In this document: piece after piece, positions 1 through 10,078 of the stretch | How the letters are laid out: each line of letters starts with the position of its first letter | Numbering within the stretch: the first letter of the stretch is position 1 | Source: Megascapheus bottae | Lineage: Eukaryota > Chordata > Mammalia > Rodentia > Geomyidae | Assembly: GCA_024803745.1 (NCBI GenBank) | Contig: JANJXV010000006.1 | Span: 40,107,501 to 40,171,500, forward strand | Direction: 5' to 3' | Length of the DNA: 64,000 nt | The notes under the pieces: generated by a model | What the model saw: only the letters and a program-made list of their open reading frames with translations | Told to the model about the DNA's origin: nothing | Databases searched by the model: none | Position numbers and translations under genes: made by a program

Positions 1-154
1 AAATATTTCATGGAATGAATGATTCATCTATTTTATATCTTGGTGACAGAGGTGGTTCCATGAGTATACATATATTTGTCAAAACAAGTAAAATCATACA
101 ATAAAAGGGCGAGTTTTATTAGAATTTACGTTCCAAGTTAAGACTAAACAGATC

Positions 155-356
155 AGCCAGGCACTGGTGGCTCATGCCTATAATCCTAGCTACTTAGGAG
201 GGTGAGATCTGAGGATGATGATTCAAAGCCAACAGAGCAGGAAAGTGCATGAGACTCTTATTTTCAATAAACTAGTCAGAAAAAGCCAAAGCCTAAGCCC
301 AGAGTTCAAGCCACAGAACTGGCAAATAATAACATTAATAATAATAAAAATAAACA
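155..356 (+). mobile_element. 7SL-Geo SINE with internally deleted tail
   Basis: The left half is 7SL/B1-like ('ctcatgcctataatcctagc', then 'gatgattcaaagcca' and 'catgagactctta'). The right half is a shortened Geo module: it enters at 'aaaagccaaagcc' and jumps to 'cagagttcaagccacagaac', so most of the central Geo sequence is gone. The tail is A-rich with ATA units. Such elements are RNA polymerase III retroposons mobilised by L1. The family name is descriptive; I know no published name for this head and tail combination. Confidence 0.8.
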
Positions 357-617
357 AGAATCTTGGACTTCAAAGACCTAGTCACTTCCTAAGCAGCTGG
401 GTTTCTACAGGAGGCTGCTTGGGTCTGATCTCCTGTTTTCTTTCCATTTAATGGAAGGTCTATAGACTTCCAAACAGCTCATTTCAAAGGGAGCTTAGAA
501 TTGGTTCAGTTTAGCTTGTGGTCTTGTGTTGGGATCATCTATTTTAGAACATTTTGTGTTCTGAGAAGAACATAAGAATCTCAGCCTCCAAAGTGCGCTG
601 GAGGCAAGAACCTAAGT

Positions 618-797
618 CCCTGGCCTTGAACTCAGGGCCTGAGCACTGTCTTTGGGCTTTCTCAAGGCTAGAGCCCTACAACTTGAGTGACAGCACCACT
701 TCTGGCTTTTTCTATGTACATGGCACTGAAGAATTGAACTTGGGCCTCTGTGCATGCTAGGCAAGTACTAAACCACTAGGCCAAACTCCCGGTCCAA
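618..797 (-). mobile_element. IDL-Geo dimeric SINE
   Basis: Read on the minus strand it starts with an ID-like unit (its complement ends 'ctaggccaaactcccgg') and continues into the Geo module (complement 'cttgaactcagggcctgagc'). Point changes such as 'ctacaacttgagtgacagc' show it is a diverged copy. I did not find a clear target-site duplication. Confidence 0.88.
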
Positions 798-1962
798 GGT
801 TATAGCTTTTGTAAGATGTAGAAACAGTCACCACACTTCATGTTCTAATGCCATCTGTGGCTCTAACTAAAGACATAGATGATGTCCACAGTTTACCATT
901 CCCTGAGGGCTGAGCTTTGGTTAGTCTGTGGGCTGTCCACAATTCAGAGTGGCAATGCCACAGCACCAGTAAAGGTAGCCGCATGAAAATGTGTTAAATA
1001 CAGCATCAAAACCAGTAAGTCTCTCCTTTTCTTTCAGACAATAGCTTAAAGAGCTCTTTCCAGTATGATGTAAAGGCTTATTTGGCCATAGCTTTCAATC
1101 TATATGAAAGACAGTGAACTAAAATGAGGCCAAAAGCAAGATAAGAAGTTCCACTGACCCAGCAAGGCAAAATACACATCTATTAAATGTACCAGAGGGG
1201 AAGGATTTTATTCTACTCTGATTATACCTTCCCTATGAGTGTGGATGTTCGTGTGGGCTACCCTTGTGTGTAGGCTCTGAGAAAATACCAGAGCCTGCTG
1301 TGGTAACAAGCAAGACATGTGGTAACCTTTAGCTATTAGGCCTCATCCTTACTGTCATTAACTTCCCTTCAGGCACAAGATTAAGATTTTTCCTGACCAC
1401 ACTCATGGAGCAAGATAAGGAAAAGAATCTCTGAGAGACCCTGCTGAGGATAGAGAGGCTGTGGGTGGATTCCTGAGTTGTCTGACCCTGTTTTCTCCTT
1501 CTTGATTGGTTTGTTCTGCTGGGAAGAAAGGATACAGGGCAGGAGAAGGATCCTATTGGAGTGAGGTGTTTGGGGAGCCTACTCAAATGCCTCTGGCTGA
1601 CAGAACCCGCATTTCCAACCAAGGCAACATTTTGCATTTCTTAAAGTCCACTCTGGGCTATCACTGGGTGTCAGAGAAAATGATCTGTAGGAAAATGTTC
1701 AATAGGAATAAACAGCTACAGGTATTTTCAGATGAGTTGGGGCTGGGGTGGGAGATTCCAAGGGACTGTGGCTGCACAGCAGGCAGGACAAGGCTCTGAG
1801 AAAGGGATTTGAAGAAAAATCTTTTAAGATGATTGCATTGCCTGCTTTAAAAAGGCAACACAATGGAGAAAGCCAGCAACTCCATGATGCTGAGATTCTG
1901 TTCTCAGCCTTTAATTAGAAATTTTCCTTCGTTTATTTTTATTTTATTTTATTTTTATTTTA
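797..1962. other. unassigned unique sequence
   Basis: No repeat family or gene is recognised. An open frame of about 100 codons on the minus strand around 1330-1637 and a partly overlapping plus-strand frame (1506-1799) have no family resemblance and no supporting splice pattern. Confidence 0.5.
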
Positions 1963-2034
1963 TAGGGTTGATGATCAAATCCAGAACTAAGCTTGCTAAA
2001 CAAACACTGCACCATTGAGCTGTATTTGCAGCCA
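1963..2034 (-). mobile_element. old ID-like monomer SINE
   Basis: The minus strand reads as a degraded tRNA-Ala-derived unit: 'cagctcaatggtgcagtgtt' aligns with the A-box region of ID elements. The T-rich stretch to the left (1930-1962) is its A tail in complement. Near-identical 'gaaattttcctt' (about 1919) and 'gaattttcctt' (about 2036) look like a target-site duplication. Confidence 0.65.
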
Positions 2035-2465
2035 GGAATTTTCCTTTTAATATTGGCTGAAGTGAGTCAGGGAATTTACAAATCCATCATGAAGCCTTTC
2101 AGAGGCCTTAGATGACACAGCCTCTGGGATCTGAGAGTTTTCCAGATCTAGTTAATGTGTTATGTCTTTCTTTGGCTTACCCACTCAGCTAAGTAGCTGA
2201 TACCATTAACAGAGCTAGCAACAGAGAAAAAAAATGTTTATATGGCTTCCTAAAGTTTCTCCTCTCCATTCTGCCACCTGCTGCTATCTTGGCCCCTTTC
2301 AAAGAGTGATCTGCTTGCTTCCTATCTCTCCCTCTGGGACTTCTGGGATGTTTAGCCTCTTTGTTCAATTTTGGTTCAACACTGAATTTGCTAGTGTTGC
2401 ATTAGCAATCTATGTGTTGTAAATATTATTTATTGATTAATGAGAAGCATGAGTGTCTGGACTTC

Positions 2466-2826
2466 TATGGTTTTGTGTTATGATGCTTAGAGTTGAATTC
2501 AGGGCCTCATGCTTGCTTGGCAGTAGCTCTACAACTTGAGGAACCCAGGTCTTCGTGCATGCTAGGCAAGCACTCTACCACTAGGCCAAATTCCCAGCCC
2601 AAGTCTGGCTTTTTCTTAGTATGTGGTACCAAGGAATCAAACCCAGGGCTTTGTGCATGCTAGGCAAGCACTCTACCACTAGGCTCTACTCCCAGCCCTG
2701 CAGTGGTTATTTTCAAGATAAGCTCTCAATTTATACCTGGACTGACTTAGACTATGACCTTTCTACTGTGCTTCACCTTCATGGCTGGAAATGACAAGAT
2801 CTGCCACCACCATGCCTGGCCATTGA
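2466..2826 (-). mobile_element. older tRNA/7SL SINE interrupted by a tandem pair of IDL units
   Basis: Read right to left there is 7SL-like sequence (complement of 'gccaccaccatgcctggcc'), then a whole IDL unit with the first bases of Geo (2601-2700), then a second IDL unit cut off after its B box (2541-2600). Last comes an older tRNA-like tail, complement of 'ctctacaacttgag' and onward (2466-2540). Both IDL units carry the word 'gcatgctaggcaagcactct'. The simplest reading is insertion of a young element into an older composite SINE. Confidence 0.7.
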
Positions 2827-2926
2827 TTAAGACAAAGTCGCTTGAACCTTTTAGGCTGCATTGGCTTCAAAACAACTTCCAATCTCCACCTCTCAAGCAG
2901 CTAGGATTACAGGCTCGAGTCACATT
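2827..2926 (-). mobile_element. old 7SL-derived SINE fragment
   Basis: 'ctcaagcagctaggattaca' is the complement of the 7SL/B1 box 'tgtaatcctagct', preceded by a degraded 'ggcttcaaaacaacttccaa'. It probably belongs to the same ancient composite as its left neighbour. Confidence 0.6.
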
Positions 2927-3022
2927 ATCCTGCTTCTATAGCTTTCAATGGTAAAATATCTAACCCCTGCATTATCTCTAAGAATAATGACAAATAACAT
3001 TGAACTATGCTGTAGACTAAAG

Positions 3023-3320
3023 TGTGTTGCCTTGAAAGTGTTTTGTTGAAACTGTGACTATATTTGGAGAGAGGACGTTTAGAGAAGAACTTAACCAAAA
3101 TGAGATAAAAATAGTGGGATTCTAAACCAGCCAAACTAGTGTTTTTATAAGGAGACTTAGGTGCCCAGAAAGAGCCAGGTGAAGACATAGTAAGAAGTCA
3201 CACCGAAGGCCTCAGATCAAATCAAGCCTTCCACTTTCCAGCCTCCAGGTAACAGCAAACTTTTGTTTAAACCACTTATCTGTCCAATTCTGTTATGGAA
3301 GATCTAGCAGGCCAATCCTC
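3023..3320 (+). mobile_element. MaLR-type LTR (MLT1/MST-like)
   Basis: Landmarks of mammalian MaLR solo LTRs appear in the expected order: 'tgactatatttggagagagg', 'agtgtttttataaggagac', 'tgaagacatagtaagaag', 'ccagcctccag', then a degraded 'ttttgtttaaaccact' and 'ctgttatgg'. These are non-autonomous ancient LTRs without coding capacity. The subfamily is uncertain. Confidence 0.75.
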
Positions 3321-3329
3321 TACCATGTG

Positions 3330-3480
3330 CCTGCTCTACTAAGTTCTTTTCTGTCCATATGTCATCTCATCTAGTCCCTTATCCAAGTCTACATAGTTAT
3401 CCCCATTGAGAGTTGAGGAAACACTGTAACATAAATTAATGCTGGGACTTGAGTTCAGGTCTGCTGACTATAAAACCTGC
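3330..3480 (-). mobile_element. MIR SINE, antisense
   Basis: 'agttatccccattgagagtt' followed by 'gaggaaac' and later 'gctgggacttgagttcaggt' match the complement of the MIR core and tRNA-related part. It is strongly diverged, as expected for this pre-eutherian family. Confidence 0.65.
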
Positions 3481-3654
3481 CCTCTGGGAGTGGCCTGTCA
3501 CATAAATGGCTTTCTTCACGGGAAGTCAAAAGACCCCAGCTCTTGCCAAGTCTACAACTTAACCAAGGGACTGGTGGTCCCCAGAAAGGTATGTCCCCAT
3601 TCTAATTGCTATAAAGGATGAAAGAACAAATATTACCTTGTATGGGAAAAGAGA

Positions 3655-3970
3655 AAACAAAGATTTTGAGAAGAAGAGCTTATCTTGGTTTATCTACGTG
3701 ACACCTAAATAGTTTTATAAGTGCCATAAGAAAGAGACAGAGAGGGCTGGGAGTTTGGCTTAGTGGTAGAGTGCTTGCCTAGCATGCACAAAGACCTCAC
3801 TACCTCATACATAGAAAAAAAAAAGAGAGAGACAGAGAGATAACATGGGTGGAAGAGAAAAATACAGCCACACACATAAATGTAAAGTTGATCAGGGAGA
3901 GATGAAAAGATAAGCCAAGGAATGTGAGCCTCCAGAATTGTGAGAAAGTCTCTTTCTCTGAGGTTCACTA
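3655..3970 (+). mobile_element. second MaLR-type LTR remnant, split by a SINE
   Basis: 'gttttataagtgccataaga' left of the insertion and 'gcctccagaattgtgagaaa' right of it are spaced and ordered as in MLT1-class LTRs. An IDL monomer at 3747-3812 splits the element. Divergence is high and the 5' end is uncertain. Confidence 0.5.
3747..3812 (+). mobile_element. IDL monomer without a Geo half
   Basis: It begins 'ggctgggagtttggcttagt', runs through an ID-like body ending at 'cctcatacatag', and goes straight to an A tail with no Geo module. 'gagacagagag' just before it is repeated just after the tail (about 3828-3838), a plausible target-site duplication, so the monomer seems to have inserted as such. 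Confidence 0.75.
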
Positions 3971-4104
3971 TGTGTGGTCCTTTGCTACAGTCATCTGGAA
4001 ACTCATACAGGGGCCTTATACATCTCCATTCAACTGTTCTTAGAGATGAACCAATGATCTAAACCAGGGGCAGAGGTCTGTAATCACCCACCTCCAGACT
4101 CACT

Positions 4105-4278
4105 AATACTAAGGCTGACACGCTTCCACCTGAGCCGTGCCTACAGTGCAACTTTTTTGCTCGTTATTTCTGGAGACGGAATCTCCGAGTTTTCTAAATT
4201 GGCTGTCTTTAAACTGTGAGTTCCCATTCTCTACCTCCAAATAGCTAAGATGACAGATGGGAACCACCAGACTCCAAT
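4105..4278 (-). mobile_element. old 7SL-tRNA type SINE
   Basis: The complement of a tRNA-like tail ('ccacctgagccgtgcctaca') is followed by degraded 7SL-like sequence ending 'atagctaagatgacagatgg'. It is old and lacks a clear target-site duplication. Confidence 0.6.
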
Positions 4279-4589
4279 TTACTTCAAAAGAATTGAAGTT
4301 TCAAATACACTGGCCCACGATAAACTATCCACAACTCTGGGTACTCACACCCACGAGATCAGGAGAGGACACTGAGGAGAGGACACAAAGGTGCGATGCC
4401 TGTGTGTCTCTAATCGTATACAATGGTATTTAGCCAAATGAACTCCAGGAAATGGAAACAGGAGGGTTTTTCTTTGCTGCTGTTTTTCTTTTCTTTCCTT
4501 TTGGTCTTGTCTGTTCATTTATCTGTCTCTGGGAAGGAAAAGGGGGCACAGAAATGTCAAGGCCTGGGGTAAACAGCTGTGATAGTCAC

Positions 4590-4845
4590 TAGATGGGGAT
4601 GGGAGGGAAAAACTGGAAAAAAGGATCAAGGGAAAGGATGACAATAGTCCCAAAAGAAATGTTCCCTTTACCTACCTTATGTAATTGCAACCTCACTGGA
4701 CATCATCTTTTTTTTTTTCCCAGAGCCGGGGACAGAACTCGGGGCCTTGCACTTGCCAGGCAAGAGCTCTCCCACTGAGCCAAATCCCTGACCCCTGTAC
4801 ATCATCTTTATAATAGCAATAAAACATTTCTTTGAAAAGGTTTGA
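4590..4845 (+). mobile_element. L1 3' end, interrupted by an ID element
   Basis: 'gatgggagggaaaaactgg', 'cctaccttatgtaattgcaa' and 'tacatcatctttataatag' form a tail pattern seen again at 14.6-14.8 kb. It is typical of rodent-type L1 3' UTRs that end near 'catcaccttgataataa'. No ORF2 remains. Confidence 0.65.
4709..4790 (-). mobile_element. canonical ID-type SINE nested in an L1 3' end
   Basis: The minus strand reads 'ggggtcagggatttggctca', then 'gtgggagagctcttgcctgg' and an A tail. It is closer to the classical ID consensus than to IDL. The insertion is flanked by 'acatcatcttt' on both sides, a target-site duplication made from the host L1 sequence. Confidence 0.85.
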
Positions 4846-5806
4846 AGTTGCACAAACCTACCTGGACCAGGCTTAAAACCAGAAGTATCCCCCCCTCCCC
4901 GCCTCCACCCCCCATGACTTCTGGGGCTGGGGACAGTTCCTCTAACAGTTTCAGTGTCCACGTCTAATGGTTCTCAGAAGACAGAGCTCTGCATCTTTGT
5001 CATCACCCTCCTGCAAAGCCTCAAGGAGTAGCATTGAGGGCTTTGAGTAGGGAGCACAATCAGAACTTTCCAGAGTAGGCCAGGACGGCAGAGGGGAAGG
5101 AGAGTTTAGGGCAAAGGGAAGAGGCCAGGCCGAGGGTGGAAGGAAAGCGCCTGGGAGGTCTGGGGAGCCTTCAATAACATTGCCGTGGACCAGGGACAGG
5201 CCTGCGGGAGCCGCTGGGGGGCCAGCGGGAGGCACCTGTGAAAATAGCAAATACTTGCGCCCTAGACGTCCACATCCTGGCCCTGGCCCCGCCCAGGCAG
5301 GTTCCCCGCAGAGGCAAGGATCACAGGCGCAGGGTGATGTGTCTCCCACGATGTCAGCGTCCCCCAGGGCCTGAGTGGAATTTGACAGCGGAACTCGCTG
5401 GCGGGGGAGGGGGAGCTGCAGTGACATCTGAGAAAGGCATAGGAGAGAGGTAGGAGGAGTGACGGTCAGATCATCCTTCCCAAAGCTATGGCTTTAACCT
5501 CTGCCCCCTCCTGCTGGCCTGGCTTGGGAGATGCCCTCTACCCACCCCCACCCCCACCGTAAGCCAGAACCTTCTCCGAAAGGGAGGGGACTAGTGGAGG
5601 GAGGAAGGGGGGGGGAACTCTGTCCACAACACAGCTGACAGACACTTGAGAACTTTCCTTCCCAAGCAGTATCCTGCTGGTTCGGGGCAAAGTGTGCAGT
5701 TTTCCCACCAGGATCAGTGAGGAAATGGCCTGGTTTGGACTCCAACAGACTGATTTGTTTTCCCAACAAGGCCTCCACTCGGTTCAGTGATGCCCTGCTC
5801 TTCCAG

Positions 5807-5810
<4 letters not shown>
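4846..5810. other. GC-rich unique sequence, unassigned
   Basis: Locally C-rich or G-rich runs occur (4890-4912, 5540-5560, 5600-5614), with scattered CpGs at 5190-5400. Overlapping open frames on both strands, the longest about 158 codons at 4951-5427 minus, are what GC-rich DNA gives by chance. Their translations are low-complexity Pro/Gly/Ala-rich with no recognisable domain. Confidence 0.45.

Positions 5811-5876
<66 letters not shown>
5811..5876. repeat. (TC)33 microsatellite
   Basis: A perfect pyrimidine dinucleotide tract of about 66 bp. It explains the long Ser-Leu or Arg-Glu runs in overlapping frames, which should not be called as proteins. The mirror symmetry makes it a possible H-DNA former. 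Confidence 0.98.
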
Positions 5877-5878
<2 letters not shown>

Positions 5879-5934
5879 CCTCCCTCTCCCACTCTGAGAA
5901 CACATCACCCAGTGTCTGTAAAGCTTCTGCTTCT

Positions 5935-6310
5935 TGTTTGACATCCCTTATTTACAAAGCAAACAGAATGTTCCTTTTAACACACATCATGCTAAGTTTA
6001 TTAATGCAGAAAAACAATCCCAGGAGGGCGGCCCTGGGGGCCCTTCAACTCTGCCAGCACAAACTCTTCAAACGCTCAGCCCGGCTGATCCTCCAGGACA
6101 ATATTTCACACAATGGAGTAAAAATAATATTTTTCTTTGGGCCTTTCCAGCCGCTTTTGTGGCGAGCAGACAGAAATTATTTTCTTACTCTGCTCCCAGA
6201 GCAGAAATCTGGACCAAGCTGCGTTTATTTGTTTAACACAATGATTTCATCCTAAATGTCTCGACAGCAAATAGTTGGTGGTTTAATAAAGGGCTTTTGA
6301 AAGGAGGTTA
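5935..6310. promoter_or_regulatory. candidate conserved non-coding element
   Basis: A repeat-free block with interleaved AT-rich words and no long open frame: 'taagtttattaatgcag', 'ggagtaaaaataatattttt', 'gcgtttatttgtttaacac', 'tggtttaataaagggctttt'. Forkhead- and homeodomain-type words are dense. Conservation is inferred from texture only. Confidence 0.35.
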
Positions 6311-6974
6311 AAGCTAGGGAAAGGAGAGGATTGTGGCTCTCAGGGGCCAGATCAGCTGCGGGTTGATGAGACTGGGTGTCCCCTCAGCCTGTTGTGGGGG
6401 GGCATGTTTTGGCTCCAGGATCAGTATAATCTGTGCCGTGTCCATCCTAGAAAAGGAAGGAGACAGATCCTTCGCTCATGTGTGCCAGACCTTTCCCCAG
6501 ACCAGCCCTGCCAAATACAGACACACAGAACCCACAAGCTGATATTCAAAACTATGTGGAGCAAAGAGGCCTTTTGTGTCCATTTCTGCCTTCTCCTGAT
6601 TAAAAATTATGTCCTCTGTCAACCAAATGTTGGCTGCTGTTCTGATGCCAATCAGGACTTCCAGTCAGAGCTCTGATTAAGAAGCCGGAGAGGGAAGAGG
6701 GCCAGCTCAGACCTACTGAATTCTTCAATGAGCAGTGCTTTATACCCAGCCAACCAGGACCAAAGCCCCCTGGAGTCTTCCAATCCTCAATCAGAAGTGT
6801 CAACAAGAACTCAAAAGGGCTCTGCATTGCAGGCCTTTTTCCCTGGGAGATGTTGTAAGGGGAGTGAAATGGAACAAATGAAGCTTAGTTAAACCAGGAG
6901 AAGGTGGTGAATGGTCTAACCACTGTCCTGATGATTTTATAAGGAAATAGATAGGCTCAGAGATAGACGGGCAT
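6311..6974. other. unassigned unique sequence
   Basis: No repeat, RNA gene or coding exon is recognised. Short overlapping frames of fewer than 100 codons only. Confidence 0.5.
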
Positions 6975-7184
6975 GGGCCGGGAGTTTGGCCTTGTGGTAG
7001 AGCGCTTGCCTAGCATGCATGAAGACCCCGGTTCAATTCCTTGATGCCACATACATAGAAAAAAAAGCCAGGAGTGGTGCTGAGGCTCAAGTGGTAGAGC
7101 TCTAGTCTTGAGAAAATCCAAGGACAGTGCTCAGGCCCTGAGCTCAAGCCCAGGACTGGCAAAAAAAAAAAAAAAAAAAAAAAA
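6975..7184 (+). mobile_element. full-length IDL-Geo SINE with long A tail
   Basis: Both halves are complete. The ID-like unit has its B box as 'ggttcaattcc', the Geo module ends 'gcccaggactggc', and a pure A run of about 24 bp follows. 'agatagacgggcatg' before the element and 'agataggcatg' after the tail suggest a slightly eroded target-site duplication. The pure tail argues for a fairly young insertion. Confidence 0.92.
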
Positions 7185-8462
7185 GAGAGATAGGCATGTT
7201 TCGGAGAGCACACAGCTATCAGAGATAGGGCCATAGCTAGAAGGCAGATTTTACTTCTGTAGTGGAAGGGAAAAGCCAGTCTATCTTATAGAGAGCTGAA
7301 TTACAGGTCTTTTTTTTTTTTGACATCCAACTTTTGTATAGTACAATCAGACTCAGTCCTGAGGACTAATCTCATTTGATTCCTGGTTATATGGAGCCTG
7401 GAACAATTGTTTTATAATGTGAGTCAGTTTCTACACAGAAGAGGGAAGAAAAAAAAAAACAATCTTTGTGTACAAAATATATTTCGATTTATAAAGTAAA
7501 ACATGCTTATAAAAACAAAGTGTAGATGCACAAAACATGCACAAACAAAAATAAGACAAGAACAATGAACAATTATGATTGTTAATTATGAACAATTATG
7601 ATTGCTTATAGCAATGTATTGCTGTTATATTATTATTATATCTCTTCTTTATCTTTTTTTGTGTTTCTTCTCTGTTATTATCATTACTTTATAAAATTAA
7701 GATTGTGTCTGCTTTATTTTTTAAATTACTTTGCTTTTTAACACCTCCATGTCATTAGGTCTCTCCAAAGCATGACATTAATTTGGAAGCTGTCTTAGTA
7801 TTGCATTGTATACCATGTCTGTTATGGTACAAGGGCATCCCTAGTACTCTAAAGTCAGCCGCAGGACAGAGTATCTCTCAGTAGGCTTTAAAGACTAGCT
7901 TCGGAAAGGCTATCAGGCTGTTTGAGAAGTGGCTGTCAAATTCTTGCAGTAATTTAACTCTCTTTCCTTCACCTCAGCTTTTAAATCCAGCTGCAAGCCC
8001 ACTCCCAAGCCCTCTTTCATCTTCCCCATTTTTCCCTTTTCCCTTCTTCCTTCCAACGCCCAAAACAAGCAGTGTTGATTCCTTACATCTGCATGGAATT
8101 TTACAGTCTCAATACAGGCAATGCACAATGATCTCAATTACACATCCAGTAAATGTCTTCGAGCACCACCCATTGGTACTCTGATAGTTCTTAACTTAAG
8201 GTCTTCTAAATCTATTGGAGGCAATTTAAAAAATCCAGGGTAGCTATTCTTACCTTTAGCTTAAACCCCTTTCTTCTGTCATATGGGTAAGCAGTGGTGC
8301 AGTGAGCAATCCCTCTTGTTCACACTTGCTTTCTGGACTCTGTCTCCTCTCACTGCTAGACAGTAGTAGAGCCAATCCTTGGAATGAAAAGGTCCAAGCA
8401 GGTTGATGATGACCTTTTGACCTCACTACCTCTTTATCTCAACCTCTAGCAAAAAATTATTT
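7185..8462. other. AT-rich unassigned sequence
   Basis: Contains A and T runs (7310-7321, 7448-7460) and a short local duplication at about 7570-7605, where 'aacaattatgattg' occurs twice. No gene or repeat family is recognised. Confidence 0.5.
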
Positions 8463-8760
8463 TATCAGTACTGTGGTTTATACTAAGGGCCTCTCAATTA
8501 CTAGGCAGGTGCCTTTGCCAATGAGCCATATCACAAGTCTTGTATCTGCTAGTTATTTTTGAGATAGTCTTGCTTCCTGCCTTTGACTGTGATCCACCTA
8601 GTTTGGTCTTTCTGATATAGATAGAAAAACAGATGTGTGCCACCATCTAGCTCTTTGTTGAGAAGGGGTCTAATGAATTTTTGTCGGGGCTGGCCTCATA
8701 CCTTGAGCTTTCCATCTCAACCCTCAAGGAGTTAGGGATTATAGATGTAAACCGTTAGTA
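8463..8760 (-). mobile_element. old 7SL-7SL-tRNA composite SINE
   Basis: Complement order is a tRNA-like tail ('cagtactgtggtttatacta' to 'aatgagccat'), a first 7SL-like unit ending 'cagatgtgtgccaccat', and a second ending 'agttagggattatagatgta'. This is the trimeric layout of the oldest SINE class in the window. Confidence 0.65.
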
Positions 8761-8916
8761 CTCTACAATAGTTCCTAACTTATGAGATACCAGGTTCTCA
8801 CGAGAGAAGTTTGTCCCTGGACTGAAGCTTCTTTGTTGACATAATTTATCTCTCAATGAACAAAAGTTTCTTTGAGATGAAGTAATTTCTACATCCTTCA
8901 AAAGAATTTGAAAGGG

Positions 8917-9140
8917 GGCCACGAGTTTGGCCTAGTGGTAAGAGTGCTTGCCTGGCATACATGAAGACCCGGGTTTGATTCGCCGGTACCACATACATAG
9001 AAAAAGCCAGAAGTGGTGCTGTGGCTGAAGTGGTAGAGCTCTAGCCTTGAGAAAGCCCAAGGACAGTGTTCAGGCCCTGAGCTCAAGCCCCAGGACTGGC
9101 ACCAAAATAAATAAATAAAATAAAAGTCTATTGATAAAAA
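8917..9140 (+). mobile_element. IDL-Geo SINE with 17-bp target-site duplication
   Basis: A complete ID-like half and Geo half are followed by a tail of AAAT units, a few unique bases and a second A run. The flanks carry a perfect 'aaaagaatttgaaaggg' at 8900-8916 and 9141-9157. One extra A in the A box ('gtggtaagagtg') departs from the other copies. Confidence 0.93.
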
Positions 9141-9264
9141 AAAAGAATTTGAAAGGGAGAAAAGAAAGTAATAATGTCATTAGGTTAGATGTCTTACATA
9201 CATCCTTAAATCACAATCGTGAGAAGTGTGGTTTAGGCTGTTGTTGTTTGTACGTGTTCTTCTG

Positions 9265-9350
9265 TGTGTGTGTAGGTGTGGTTCTGGGATTGAACCCAGG
9301 ATCCTGTGGAGGCTTGTCAAGCTCTCTACTACTAAGCTATGTCCAGACTC
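9265..9350 (-). mobile_element. ID-like SINE fragment
   Basis: 'ctgggattgaacccaggatc' and 'ctctctactactaagctatg' are the complement of a tRNA-Ala-like B box and A box. The short GT run at about 9264-9272 lies at its tail end. Confidence 0.65.
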
Positions 9351-9371
9351 CAACCACCTACCATCCGCTCA

Positions 9372-9420
9372 TTACTTTGGGTCTAATACAATGCTTCCCA
9401 TATAGTAAGCATTGAATAAA
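9372..9420 (+). mobile_element. MIR 3' end remnant
   Basis: 'tagtaagcattgaataaatg' is the characteristic MIR 3' terminus. Only this end is recognisable. Confidence 0.5.
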
Positions 9421-9739
9421 TGCAAAATAAATTTCCTATGTATAACATGAAGTACATTTGTTTATGTATAAAACGCCCTTTGGGGGAAAATATTTTAATA
9501 GTTACATAATAAAGCGGTAGTATCTAAAATGTGTTAGATATCCTCTCACATCCTCTCTATAATGTGTTAGACACCTGGAATGCCTAAATTTTATAAATTC
9601 TATTGCAGAAAGAGAAATACTCCCCAAAGAGACACAAATAAAAAATAGGAAGAAATTTGTAGAAGAGAAAATCTAAAGAGTAAGCATATTAGGATACCAG
9701 ACGCCTTACTAGTCATAATGAAATAAATATTAACAAGAT

Positions 9740-10020
9740 CTCAGCTCACACCTACTAATGCCAGCTACTCTATTTAAGGGTAGAGATCATGAGGATCATA
9801 ACTCAAGGCCAGGCCTGAGGGACAAAATTAGTGAACCCTCAGTCTCAACCAATAGCTAGGTGTAGCAACAGGCATCTGGCATCCAACTGTGTAGGAAACA
9901 ACCATGATTAATCTGGGATAAACATAAGACCCTCTCCCCAAAATAGCTAAATCAAAAGGGCTGGGATATAACTCAAGAAGTAGAGTACACATCTATCAAG
10001 TATAAGTAAAATGCCCATTG

Positions 10021-10022
<2 letters not shown>
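9740..10022 (+). mobile_element. old 7SL-7SL-tRNA composite SINE
   Basis: Two successive 7SL-like units (the first with 'ctaatgccagctactctatt', the second with 'agctaggtgtagcaacaggc') are followed by a tRNA-like tail 'gggctgggatataactcaag'. The element runs directly into the AT microsatellite. Confidence 0.65.

Positions 10023-10076
<54 letters not shown>
10023..10076. repeat. (AT)27 microsatellite
   Basis: A perfect AT tract lying between the old composite SINE and a young IDL-Geo. It is a likely insertion target for the latter, since 'atatatgg' resumes after the young element's tail. Confidence 0.97.

Positions 10077-10078
<2 letters not shown>

Noticed and set aside
4951..5427. 158-codon minus-strand frame in GC-rich DNA
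   Set aside because: Several mutually overlapping frames on both strands; composition-driven.
5494..5944. Frames with long Arg-Glu or Ser-Leu runs
   Set aside because: They translate the (TC)33 microsatellite.
6975..7050. tRNA-Ala-like sequence as a tRNA gene
   Set aside because: It is the ID-like half of a SINE with an A tail; the cloverleaf is degraded and the same unit recurs many times.
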